From NCBI RefSeq assembly GCF_900454895.1, contig NZ_UGTA01000001.1, positions 1,550,001 through 1,614,000 on the forward strand: a stretch of DNA of 64,000 nucleotides, read 5' to 3'. This document shows, piece after piece, positions 25,942-33,935 of the stretch. The translations under genes were made by a program, and so were the position numbers. The notes below the pieces were generated by a model. It saw only the letters and a list, made by a program, of their open reading frames with translations. It made no database searches and had not been told where the DNA came from. Origin of the DNA: Phocoenobacter uteri (GTDB lineage Bacteria; Pseudomonadota; Gammaproteobacteria; Enterobacterales; Pasteurellaceae). How positions within the stretch are numbered: the first letter of the stretch is position 1; the number at the start of each line of letters is the position of its first letter.

Positions 25942-26358
25942 ATGATTTGGAAAACAACCCCGAATATTCAAGAACTTAATGCTCTTTGTCAAAATTGTGC
26001 AGTTTCTCATTTAGGCATTGAATTTACCGATTACGGTACAGATTGGCTAGCAGCGACTCTAGAAGTGAATGAGCGTACCACCCAGCCTTTTGGGTTATTA
26101 CACGGTGGTGTTTCTGCCGCACTGGCTGAAACCGTTGCTTCAGCTGCCGCCTTATTATGTTGTAAAAAAGATCAAATCCCCGTCGGAAAAGAACTCACTA
26201 TTCAGCACTTAAAGCCTGTAAAACAAGGCAAAGTGACTGCGAAAACACAATTAGTCGCCGCAGATAATGTTGAGCATATTTGGGATATTACACTTTATAA
26301 CGAACGACAAGACATTTGTGCTATTTCACAATTAGTTTTGAAAGTAATTGGGAAATAA
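25942..26358 (+). CDS. menI: Hotdog-fold thioesterase, MenI/YdiI type
   Basis: A 138-residue PaaI-like thioesterase. The active-site segment GLLHGGVSAALAETVAS places Glu63 at the catalytic position known for YdiI. VGKELTIQHLKPVKQGKVTA is typical of the second strand block. In E. coli this family hydrolyses 1,4-dihydroxy-2-naphthoyl-CoA in menaquinone synthesis; other acyl-CoA substrates are possible. It starts 13 bases after recC and may share its transcript. Confidence 0.82.
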   Translation: MIWKTTPNIQELNALCQNCAVSHLGIEFTDYGTDWLAATLEVNERTTQPFGLLHGGVSAALAETVASAAALLCCKKDQIPVGKELTIQHLKPVKQGKVTAKTQLVAADNVEHIWDITLYNERQDICAISQLVLKVIGK

Positions 26359-26462
26359 TAAGAACACTAAAAAATAAAGCCTAATATCAAAAATAACCTT
26401 TGCACTTTTATTCACGATCTCACTGCAATATACATTGCAAATTCTCACAAAAATTTAACCAC

Positions 26463-26861
26463 TTAAAAATCATCTCGTTCAATATCATTTGAATCTGTAT
26501 TCCAAAAACCTAAAAGGTAGGATATGAGGAATAAATTTCCCCAACTACTTTTTGGGCTTTGTCGATATTGTTGCTCTCGTTCCAGTTGTTCCAATCTAGT
26601 AATTTCTTGCTCAATAAGCTCTGTTTCTATATCCATTAGATCCGCTAAACGATCGTAATTATTAGCTTGTTGATCAAGAAGTAGACTTAAATAATCTTGT
26701 TCTGTTGTATATCGTGTGACAGATTCTGGATCTTCCATAAATAGAGGAAGCTGATTGATTTTTTCACGTTGCTTTTCGATAAGTTTAGCTTGTTTATCAA
26801 TTTCAGCAGAAATTTGCTGTTTTTGTTGAGTAAGAGCATTTGGAGCTATATTGTTGTTCAT
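26463..26861 (-). CDS. Uncharacterised coiled-coil protein
   Basis: Not recognised. It has 132 residues: a long charged Gln/Glu/Lys-rich region with heptad-like spacing (about 10-40 and 65-108), then a short hydrophobic patch near the C-terminus (WGNLFLISYLLGFW, about 108-121) and an acidic tail. This could be a tail anchor or amphipathic helix. GAGG precedes the ATG at 26861; an upstream ATG at 26873 has no ribosome binding site. An inverted repeat TATGCTAT/ATAGCATA (26881-26901) lies just upstream and may be an operator. It is 99 bases beyond ulaF on the same strand but separated by a hairpin, so probably not part of the ula operon. Confidence 0.65.
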   Translation of the reverse strand: MNNNIAPNALTQQKQQISAEIDKQAKLIEKQREKINQLPLFMEDPESVTRYTTEQDYLSLLLDQQANNYDRLADLMDIETELIEQEITRLEQLEREQQYRQSPKSSWGNLFLISYLLGFWNTDSNDIERDDF

Positions 26862-26880
26862 TATTAGCCTCATTAAACAT

Positions 26881-26901
26881 TATGCTATTGGATATAGCAT
26901 A
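26881..26901. repeat. Short inverted repeat upstream of the coiled-coil gene
   Basis: TATGCTAT (26881-26888) and ATAGCATA (26894-26901) are perfect inverted repeats with a 5-base gap, 20 bases before the ATG at 26861. It may be an operator; no T-run supports a terminator. Confidence 0.4.
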
Positions 26902-26922
26902 AAACTAATAATAAAAACTTGC

Positions 26923-26951
26923 AATAAGCGGTCAAAATTAGACCGCTTATT
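26923..26951. terminator. USS-pair hairpin after ulaF
   Basis: AATAAGCGGTC (26923-26933) and GACCGCTTATT (26941-26951) are perfect inverted repeats, each containing a USS core. Read leftward, the hairpin is followed by GCAAGTTTTT, so it can serve as the ulaGREF terminator. Confidence 0.75.
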
Positions 26952-26959
26952 ACATAATA

Positions 26960-27655
26960 TTATTGCCCGTAATACGCATTTGCACCGTGTTTACGCAGAT
27001 AATGTTTATCCAGTAACTCTTGTTGCATTGATTGGATATTTGGACGAATTTGGGTGGCAACAAAATTCATATAAGCTAGTTCTTCTAACACGACGGAATT
27101 ATGCACCGCGTCATTAGCGTCTTTGCCCCACACAAATGGACCGTGTGAATGCACGATAACCGCAGGGACTTGATCCGCTTGAATATTGCGTTTTTGGAAA
27201 GTTTCCACAATCACTTTTCCTGTCTCTAACTCATATTCACCCGCAATTTCAGCAGGAGTCATTTTACGTGTGCAAGGAATAGTACCGTAGAAATAATCAC
27301 CGTGTGTTGTACCAAGAGCCAGTAAATCTTCACCCGCTTGTGCCCAAGCCGTTGCGTGACGTGAATGAGTATGTACAATTCCGCCAATCGTTGGGAATTG
27401 ACGATAAAGTTCTAGGTGCGTTGGCGTATCTGATGATGGTTTTAATTTTCCTTCCACCACTTTGCCAGTGAATAAATCAACCACTACCATATCATCGGCG
27501 GTCATTTCATCATATTCTACGCCAGATGGTTTGATGACTACTAAATTAGTTTCACGGTCAATTTCACTCACATTGCCCCAAGTGAATGTGACTAATTTAT
27601 GTTTTGGTAATTCAAGGTTTGCTTTTAAGACTTTTTCTTTTAACGCTTCTAACAT
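26960..27655 (-). CDS. ulaF: L-ribulose-5-phosphate 4-epimerase UlaF
   Basis: Last catabolic step of the L-ascorbate pathway, giving D-xylulose 5-phosphate. It is a class II aldolase/AraD fold of 231 residues. Zinc ligands are seen in HTHSRHATAWAQ and in HSHGPFVWG; LVTFTWGNVSEID and KPSGVEYDEM are substrate-binding segments. Sequence alone would also fit AraD or SgbE, but the ula neighbours decide for UlaF. The start overlaps the ulaE stop by 7 bases. Confidence 0.92.
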   Translation of the reverse strand: MLEALKEKVLKANLELPKHKLVTFTWGNVSEIDRETNLVVIKPSGVEYDEMTADDMVVVDLFTGKVVEGKLKPSSDTPTHLELYRQFPTIGGIVHTHSRHATAWAQAGEDLLALGTTHGDYFYGTIPCTRKMTPAEIAGEYELETGKVIVETFQKRNIQADQVPAVIVHSHGPFVWGKDANDAVHNSVVLEELAYMNFVATQIRPNIQSMQQELLDKHYLRKHGANAYYGQ

Positions 27656-28509
27656 TGAAAGCCCCCTTCTTGCATTTTTTGTTCAATCCAACGACGTGCA
27701 TTGATAATTTCTGCGATTGGCTCTTCGGCTTTTTCTGTCCACATTTCAATTAGGAATGCACCACGATAATTTAATTTATTGAGAATATTAAAGAATTTTG
27801 CAAAATCCACACAACCATCACCAAATGGTACATCTCTAAATTGTCCTTTGCAGGTTTCAGTAACTTTGTAAGTATCTTTTAAATGTAATGCTGAAATTTT
27901 GTTGATCCCTAAGGTTAGCTCTTCTTCAACGTTATCATTCCACGCTGAAAGGTTGCCAATGTCAGGGTAAACGGTAAACCAAGGTGAGTCTATGATTTGA
28001 TCCCATTTTTTCCAACGAGAAATTGAACTCATAAATTTGGTATCCATAATTTCTACCGCAAGGGTCACTTGATTGCTTGCAGCAAGAGTAACTGCCCATT
28101 CAAGTCCTTCTTGGAAACGTTGGATTGTGCCTTCATCTTGATCTTCGTAATAAACATCGTAACCAGCAAGTTGAATGGTACGAATGCCTAAATCAACGGC
28201 TAATTGGATCGCTTTTTCCATCACCGTATAAGCTTCTTTGCGAGTGGCTTCATCTCGACTACCAAATGGGAAACGGCGATGCCCTGATAAGCACATTGAT
28301 GGAATAGTCACACCCGTAGTAATAATCGCTTTTACTAGCTCTAAGCGTTGTTCTTTTGTCCAATCTAAACGTGCTAAACGCTCGTCTGTTTCATCAATAG
28401 AAATTTCGACAAAATCAAATCCACAGGCTTTTGCAATAGATAATCTATCTTGCCAGCTGATATCTTTTGGCAAGGCTTTTTCATAGATCCCTAATTTATG
28501 TTTTCTCAT
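27649..28509 (-). CDS. ulaE: L-xylulose-5-phosphate 3-epimerase UlaE
   Basis: Converts L-xylulose 5-phosphate to L-ribulose 5-phosphate. It has a TIM-barrel sugar isomerase/epimerase fold, 286 residues. MRKHKLGIYEKALPKDISWQ at the N-terminus and MCLSGHRRFPFGS, LAGYDVYYE and GDGCVDFAKFF are characteristic. It lies between ulaR and ulaF on the same strand and overlaps ulaF. Confidence 0.93.
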   Translation of the reverse strand: MRKHKLGIYEKALPKDISWQDRLSIAKACGFDFVEISIDETDERLARLDWTKEQRLELVKAIITTGVTIPSMCLSGHRRFPFGSRDEATRKEAYTVMEKAIQLAVDLGIRTIQLAGYDVYYEDQDEGTIQRFQEGLEWAVTLAASNQVTLAVEIMDTKFMSSISRWKKWDQIIDSPWFTVYPDIGNLSAWNDNVEEELTLGINKISALHLKDTYKVTETCKGQFRDVPFGDGCVDFAKFFNILNKLNYRGAFLIEMWTEKAEEPIAEIINARRWIEQKMQEGGFQC

Positions 28510-28535
28510 TCTGTTATCCTGTTAAAGTTTTACGT

Positions 28536-29291
28536 TTAAGCAAGAATAATGTTTAACCCTTGCTTCGTTAATTCTTCAATAATCTTCGGATCAGCCTCTT
28601 TTCCTGTAATTAAAAGATCGATATTTTTTAATTCAGCAAACAACATTCCAACCCGTTTACCTAACTTAGAGCTATCTAGCAACACAACCAGTTTTTCGAC
28701 TTTTTCTAGCATTTTCTGTTCAGAATTTGCAATCAGCATATCATTTTTATATAAGCCTTCTTGGGAAAGCCCTTTACCACTGGTAAATAGAATATCTGCG
28801 GCATAATCATCTGCACTGGTATTCAAAGAAAGCATAATCGCTTGATTCTTATTATACTGCCCCCCCATAATCACAACATTATGGTGGTCGTGCTCAATCA
28901 ATGTATTTGCAAGCGGTAAATAATTTGTGATAATTTGCAAATTTCGACCACTCAAACTCTTACCCAACATCAACATCGTTGAACCGCAAGTAAGAATGAC
29001 ACTCGTATCCTCTTTGCACAATTTACTGGCTGCAATGGCAATACGTTTTTTCTCTTCTAAATTATTGATGTTATTTTTCAGGATCGGTGAATTGATAGAA
29101 TAATACGTCGCACTCAGAGACTCCGCGCCATTCCGTACTTTTTTTAATCGTCCTTGTTGATCCAGTTTTGTGATGTCTCGACGTGCGGTAGCCGGAGAAA
29201 TACCAAGTAAATCAATAATTTCAGATGTCGCTAAATATTTTCGTTCATTAACTAATTTTAGCAGTTGTTGGTGTCTATAATTTTCATTCAT
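28536..29291 (-). CDS. ulaR: DeoR-family transcriptional regulator, UlaR
   Basis: A 251-residue DeoR/GlpR-type repressor. The N-terminal helix-turn-helix contains LLGISPATARRDITKLDQQGRL (about 24-45), and the C-terminal DeoR sensor domain has ILTCGSTMLMLGKSL and DVLFTSGKGLS-like segments. In E. coli UlaR represses the ula operons and responds to L-ascorbate 6-phosphate. Here the gene lies inside the operon, between ulaG and ulaE, so it would autoregulate. The name rests on similarity plus context. Confidence 0.88.
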   Translation of the reverse strand: MNENYRHQQLLKLVNERKYLATSEIIDLLGISPATARRDITKLDQQGRLKKVRNGAESLSATYYSINSPILKNNINNLEEKKRIAIAASKLCKEDTSVILTCGSTMLMLGKSLSGRNLQIITNYLPLANTLIEHDHHNVVIMGGQYNKNQAIMLSLNTSADDYAADILFTSGKGLSQEGLYKNDMLIANSEQKMLEKVEKLVVLLDSSKLGKRVGMLFAELKNIDLLITGKEADPKIIEELTKQGLNIILA

Positions 29292-29377
29292 ATCTGTGTC
29301 TCTGGTTAAAATTTTTGCTAATTATAATGAACAATAAGAAAGGATACCACCTCAAAAAGAGGTGGTTTTAAACAATA

Positions 29378-30469
29378 TTAAAGAATACATTTATATGGTA
29401 CGTTTGGCTCTTCTTCATAGTGATCATCAAAGCCACGTGGGTGATGATACTCGATTAAATCTTTATCACGAGGATAAACGTATTTACCGCCTACTTCCCA
29501 AATAAATGGATGGAATTTATATTGCAGACGATCTTTACGCATTCTATATAATGCTAAAATTTCATCAGTACTTGCTTGGAAGTTTGTCCACACATCGTGA
29601 TGCACTGGAATAACCACTTCTGCTCTTAGTGCTTCCGCCATACGAAGTAAATCGATTGAGGTCATTTTATCCATAATACCAATTGGGTTTTCACCGTAGT
29701 TATTTAATGCAACATCGATTTTGTTTTCTTTACCGTGTTTAGCAAACATTGTTGAATAGTGTGAGTCCGCACCGTGATAAATGTTACCACCTGGTGTTTT
29801 GAAGATGTAGTTCACACATTTTTTATCCATTTCTTCATCTGATGGGCAAAGACCTTTTAATTCGCCGCCATTTTCTTCTGCACCTTGCACTGGTAAAGTC
29901 ACTAAGCAGGTTCTATCAAAACCTTCTAATGCAAGAATTTCCATATCTTTGATTTTCACGGTATCGCCTGGTTTAACAACAATACAACGCTCTTCTGGCA
30001 CACCCCATTTAACCCAGATATCCACACAGTATTGTGGTCCGATGAATTTAACGTGATCTAATTTAGGGTTGTTAATCACAGCTGCCGCCACGTTAATATC
30101 AATGTGGTCACTGTGATAGTGTGATGCTAATAAGAAATCTAATTCTTCAATCGCAAACGGATCAATAACAACTGGGATATTACGTAAGTTTGGTTGTAAT
30201 TTACGCACCCCTGACATATTTGCCATTTGGTGTCCACGAACCATATCTTTTACTTTTTTGGTATTTTTACCACGGAAACACCATAAATCCATTACGACAT
30301 TAGCGCCTGCTGGGGTTTTCACCCAAATTGCACAGTTACCTAACCACCACATCGCAAAACTTTTTTCTGGCACGACTTCTGCTTGAATTTCTTCGTTTAA
30401 CCAAGTTCCCCACTCTGGAAATGTTGAAAGAATCCAGCTTTCTCTTGTGATATCTTGTACTTTTGACAT
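29378..30469 (-). CDS. ulaG: L-ascorbate-6-phosphate lactonase UlaG
   Basis: Metallo-beta-lactamase-fold hydrolase that opens L-ascorbate 6-phosphate to 3-keto-L-gulonate 6-phosphate. The metal motif is ASHYHSDHIDI near residue 115; YHGADSHYSTMF and IPVHHDVWTNFQ supply further ligands. Length is 363 residues. It is first in the leftward ulaG-ulaR-ulaE-ulaF transcript and divergent from ulaAB, as in E. coli where ulaG faces ulaA. Confidence 0.95.
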   Translation of the reverse strand: MSKVQDITRESWILSTFPEWGTWLNEEIQAEVVPEKSFAMWWLGNCAIWVKTPAGANVVMDLWCFRGKNTKKVKDMVRGHQMANMSGVRKLQPNLRNIPVVIDPFAIEELDFLLASHYHSDHIDINVAAAVINNPKLDHVKFIGPQYCVDIWVKWGVPEERCIVVKPGDTVKIKDMEILALEGFDRTCLVTLPVQGAEENGGELKGLCPSDEEMDKKCVNYIFKTPGGNIYHGADSHYSTMFAKHGKENKIDVALNNYGENPIGIMDKMTSIDLLRMAEALRAEVVIPVHHDVWTNFQASTDEILALYRMRKDRLQYKFHPFIWEVGGKYVYPRDKDLIEYHHPRGFDDHYEEEPNVPYKCIL

Positions 30470-30554
30470 TTAATTTACTCCTAATAAAAACAACAATAAG
30501 AAATCAAAAGCAATCATATATAATCACAAAGTTTTATTCAATCTTTTTTTTCAA

Positions 30555-30576
30555 AAGTGTGACATAGTTCAAACTT
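30555..30576. promoter_or_regulatory. Weak CRP-like site, ulaG side
   Basis: TGTGA (30558-30562), CATAGT, TCAAA: one perfect half and one half with a mismatch. It is 89 bases before the ulaG start. Confidence 0.4.
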
Positions 30577-30671
30577 TTCTTCTTTTTCTTGAAAAAAGAA
30601 CCATTTTTCTACTTTACATAACAAATAATAACCTAAAACATAACCTACTTATTGAAAACACCTTAAAAATA

Positions 30672-30693
30672 AAATGTGATCTCGCTCACAAAT
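30672..30693. promoter_or_regulatory. CRP site in the ulaG-ulaA region
   Basis: TGTGA (30675-30679), TCTCGC, TCACA (30686-30690) is an exact CRP core, flanked by AT-rich bases. It would tie ascorbate use to carbon status. Confidence 0.8.
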
Positions 30694-30840
30694 AATCAAA
30701 AACAATCTTTATTCATCTTTTTCTCAGGCGTATTATAATAATGATTATGCAATCTAGGGCTTTCTGTATCATAATAAATATGATTACGGAAAATCGCTAA
30801 TCATCCAAACTATTATTTTTTACTCATAGAGGTATTGATT

Positions 30841-32622
30841 ATGGAATTTATTACAGAAATTCTAATCTTTCTAAAAGACCAAGTGCTATCCAAAGCACCT
30901 CTTTTATTAGGTATCGTAGCCTGTCTTGGTTACATTTTATTGAAAAAAGACACTACGACTATTCTTAAAGGAACAATAAAAACAATTGCAGGTTTTATGC
31001 TTGTGCAAGTCGGTGCGGGGACGCTTGTTCAAGGTTTCAAACCAATCATCTTAAAACTGAATGAAGTACACGGATTACAAGGTGCGATTGTTGATCCATA
31101 TACAGCAATGCAAGCGACTATCACCACTATGGGTGAAAATTATGCTTGGGTGGGTTATGCAGTGCTAGGTGCATTAGCCTTAAATATTCTTTTAGTTGCA
31201 TTCAGACGCTTAACTGGTATTCGTACTATTATGCTTACTGGACACATTATGTTCCAACAAGCAGGATTAGTGGCGGTATTCTATATGATTATCGGTGCAT
31301 CAATGTGGGAAACTATTATTTACACCAGTGTGCTAATGGCACTCTACTGGGGTATCTCATCTAACATTATGTATCAAGCAACACAAGCTGTGACAGGTGG
31401 AGCAGGATTCTCAATCGGACACCAACAACAAATTGCCTCTTGGGTTGCAGTAAAACTTGCACCAAAATTAGGGGATAAAGACGACAGCGTTGAACATATG
31501 AACCTACCAAAATGGTTACATATTTTCCACGATAGCGTTTCAGCAACGGCAATCGTAATGACGGTATTCTTTGGTATTATCTTACTTTCATTCGGTCTAG
31601 ATACTTTACAAGGAATGGCAGGAAAAACACACTGGTCAATTTACATCCTTGAAACAGGGCTTAAATTTGCTGTTGCGATTCAAATTATCGTAACAGGTGT
31701 ACGTATGTTCGTTGCAGAACTTTCAGAAGCATTTAAAGGTATCTCTGAACGTGTTATTCCAAATGCAGTATTAGCGATTGACTGTGCGGCAATTTATGCA
31801 TTCTCACCAAACGCAATGGTGTTCGGTTTTATGTGGGGTGCAATCGGTCAATTCGTTGCAGTAGGTTTATTACTAGGTTTTGACGCAAGTGTACTTATCA
31901 TTCCAGGCTTTATCCCAATGTTCTTCTCAAATGCAACAATCGGGGTATTTGCAAACCGTTTCGGTGGTTGGAAAGCGGTTATGAAAATCTGTTTCGTAAT
32001 GGGTATGATCGAAATCTTAGGTTCAGCTTGGGTAATCCACTTACTTGCAACTCAAGGTACTGTATTTAATGGTTGGATGGGTATGGCTGACTGGGCATTA
32101 TTCTGGCCACCAGTATTACAAGGTATTGTTTCTGTTCCATTCTTCTTCTTTGTAATCATCGCATTATCTCTTGTTTATATGTTCTTCGCATCAAAACAAT
32201 TACGTACTGATGAAGCAGCAGCAAAAGCAGCAGGTAAAACATTAGATCAATACTATGGTTACGGGGTTGAAGAAGATACACAAGAAGTAGCAACTGAAAG
32301 TGTATTTGAAAATACACAAAGTGGTACAAAAGCAATCCGTATCTTAGCAGTATGTGGCTCAGGTCAAGGCTCATCAATGATGATGAAAATGAAAATTAAA
32401 AACTACCTTGATAAACGTGGTATTCCAAATGAAATGGATTCTTGTGCAGTAACCGATTATAAAGGTAAACTGGCTAACGTGGATATCGTGGTGTCTTCAC
32501 AACACCTTGCGAATGAAATCAATGGTGGCGACAAAGTCTCTGTTTTAGGTGTGAAAAATATGCTTAATCCAAATTCATTTGGGGATGAATTGGTTGAGTT
32601 AATCAAAAAACATCAAAACTAA
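30841..32622 (+). CDS. ulaA: Ascorbate PTS permease, fused EIIC-EIIB (UlaA-UlaB)
   Basis: Transports and phosphorylates L-ascorbate. Residues 1 to about 460 are the polytopic EIIC (UlaA/SgaT), with many hydrophobic segments and GFMLVQVGAGTLVQGFKPI near residue 50. After a hydrophilic Ala/Glu linker (about 465-495), the EIIB (UlaB) domain begins; ILAVCGSGQGSS gives the phosphorylated Cys505. In E. coli these are two genes, ulaA and ulaB; here one 593-residue chain has no stop between them. AGAGG precedes the ATG at 30841. ulaC (EIIA) and ulaD follow. Confidence 0.93.
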   Translation: MEFITEILIFLKDQVLSKAPLLLGIVACLGYILLKKDTTTILKGTIKTIAGFMLVQVGAGTLVQGFKPIILKLNEVHGLQGAIVDPYTAMQATITTMGENYAWVGYAVLGALALNILLVAFRRLTGIRTIMLTGHIMFQQAGLVAVFYMIIGASMWETIIYTSVLMALYWGISSNIMYQATQAVTGGAGFSIGHQQQIASWVAVKLAPKLGDKDDSVEHMNLPKWLHIFHDSVSATAIVMTVFFGIILLSFGLDTLQGMAGKTHWSIYILETGLKFAVAIQIIVTGVRMFVAELSEAFKGISERVIPNAVLAIDCAAIYAFSPNAMVFGFMWGAIGQFVAVGLLLGFDASVLIIPGFIPMFFSNATIGVFANRFGGWKAVMKICFVMGMIEILGSAWVIHLLATQGTVFNGWMGMADWALFWPPVLQGIVSVPFFFFVIIALSLVYMFFASKQLRTDEAAAKAAGKTLDQYYGYGVEEDTQEVATESVFENTQSGTKAIRILAVCGSGQGSSMMMKMKIKNYLDKRGIPNEMDSCAVTDYKGKLANVDIVVSSQHLANEINGGDKVSVLGVKNMLNPNSFGDELVELIKKHQN

Positions 32623-32629
32623 TTAAGAA

Positions 32630-32663
32630 AATGACCGCTTGCACGCTGTTGTAAGCGGTCATT
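32630..32663. repeat. USS inverted pair between ulaAB and ulaC
   Basis: AATGACCGCTT (32630-32640) and AAGCGGTCATT (32653-32663) are perfect inverted repeats with a 12-base loop. No T-run follows directly. It could attenuate or stabilise the transcript between permease and ulaC. Confidence 0.65.
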
Positions 32664-32710
32664 TATTCTCTAAGTTTTACAAATTTTCACTTTTATTAGG
32701 AAATCTAATT

Positions 32711-33187
32711 ATGAATTTAAAACAATCACTTATTGAAAATAATTCAATAAAATTAAATCAAACAGCAACGAGTTGGGAAGACGCAATTAAGATTGGAACA
32801 GATATGCTCGTTGCCTCTGGAGCTATTGAACCTCGTTACTATGACAACATCATCAGCAAAGTCAAAGAAATGGGACCTTACATTATTTTAGCACCTGGTT
32901 TAGCAATGCCACACGCACGCCCTGAAGAAGGTGTAATCAAAACCGCTTTTGCCTTAGTCACACTCACTGAGCCCGTTTTCTTTGACGGCGAAGAGGAAGG
33001 TGTAAAGGTACTTATTACTTTATCAGGCAGCTCATCAGATGAACATATGCAAGGCATTATGGAAATTACCCAAGTGCTAGAAGACGAAGATCCTGATAGT
33101 GAAACAGGCGTAGATTTAGCAAAAATATTACGTTGCCAGAACAACGAAGATGTATATAACGTTATTGATGAAGCATTAAACAAATAG
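32711..33187 (+). CDS. ulaC: Ascorbate PTS EIIA component UlaC
   Basis: Phosphoryl donor to the UlaB domain. A 158-residue mannitol/fructose-type EIIA with the active histidine in LAPGLAMPHARPEEGV (His68). AGGAA precedes the ATG at 32711; a longer in-frame extension upstream crosses the USS hairpin and is not used. It lies 88 bases after ulaAB and 11 bases before ulaD. Confidence 0.94.
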   Translation: MNLKQSLIENNSIKLNQTATSWEDAIKIGTDMLVASGAIEPRYYDNIISKVKEMGPYIILAPGLAMPHARPEEGVIKTAFALVTLTEPVFFDGEEEGVKVLITLSGSSSDEHMQGIMEITQVLEDEDPDSETGVDLAKILRCQNNEDVYNVIDEALNK

Positions 33188-33198
33188 AGGAACACAAA

Positions 33199-33876
33199 AT
33201 GTCAAAACCATTATTACAAATTGCATTAGATTCATTAAGTCTTGAAAAAGCCGTTGCAGACGCAAAAGCGGCAGAAAAAACCGTTGATATTATCGAAGTA
33301 GGCACGATTTTAGCTTGTGCTGAAGGAATGAAAGCGGTAAAAACCTTACGTGCATTACACCCAGATCACATTTTAGTGTGTGATTTAAAAACCACTGATG
33401 GCGGTGCAATTTTAGCAAAAATGGCATTTGAAGCAGGGGCAGACTGGCTAACCGTTTCAGCAGCTGCTCACCCAGCAACCAAAGCAGCGTGTAAAAAAGT
33501 CGCTGATGATTTCAACGTAGCAAATCCTGATTTAAAAGTTAAAAAAGAAATTCAAATTGAAATTTACGGAAACTGGACATTTGAAGATGCACAGGAATGG
33601 GTTGATTTAGGCGTAAAACAAGCGATTTATCACCGCTCTCGTGATGCAGAATTAGCAGGTAAAGGTTGGACAGAAGAAGACATTGAAAAAATGAAAAAAT
33701 TGGCTGATTTAGGCTTAGAGCTTTCCATCACTGGCGGAATCGTGCCACGAGAAATTCATTTATTCAAAGAAATTACCAATGCGAAAGTATTTATTGCAGG
33801 TCGTGCATTAGTAGGCGAAAAAGGCAGAGAAACTGCCGAAGCTATTCGTGCTGAAGTGGATAAATATTGGAAATAA
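33199..33876 (+). CDS. ulaD: 3-keto-L-gulonate-6-phosphate decarboxylase UlaD
   Basis: Mg2+-dependent decarboxylase giving L-xylulose 5-phosphate. An OMP-decarboxylase-like TIM barrel of 225 residues. The KDxD-type motif appears as CDLKTTDGG (about 53-61), and IEVGTILACAEGM and SITGGIVPREIHLFK are other active-site segments. AGAGGAACACAAA precedes the ATG. Together with UlaG, UlaE and UlaF it completes the route from ascorbate 6-phosphate to xylulose 5-phosphate. Confidence 0.95.
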   Translation: MSKPLLQIALDSLSLEKAVADAKAAEKTVDIIEVGTILACAEGMKAVKTLRALHPDHILVCDLKTTDGGAILAKMAFEAGADWLTVSAAAHPATKAACKKVADDFNVANPDLKVKKEIQIEIYGNWTFEDAQEWVDLGVKQAIYHRSRDAELAGKGWTEEDIEKMKKLADLGLELSITGGIVPREIHLFKEITNAKVFIAGRALVGEKGRETAEAIRAEVDKYWK

Positions 33877-33895
33877 GAAATAAAATTGATGTGAT

Positions 33896-33935
33896 AAACA
33901 GCACCTATATCAATTTATAGGTGCTGTTTTTTTAT
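33896..33935. terminator. Bidirectional terminator between ulaD and mrcB
   Basis: AAACAGCACCTATA (33896-33909) pairs perfectly with TATAGGTGCTGTTT (33916-33929), with a T-run on the plus strand and A-run complement for the minus strand. Confidence 0.88.

Larger units (their letters stand above)
30470..30840. promoter_or_regulatory. Divergent ulaG-ulaAB control region (371 bp)
   Basis: No gene. It holds a perfect CRP site (30672-30693) and a weaker one (30555-30576). Two similar blocks near the ulaA side, ATGATTATG (about 30751) and ATGATTACG (about 30780), could be UlaR half-sites; this is a guess from repetition only. Confidence 0.55.
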
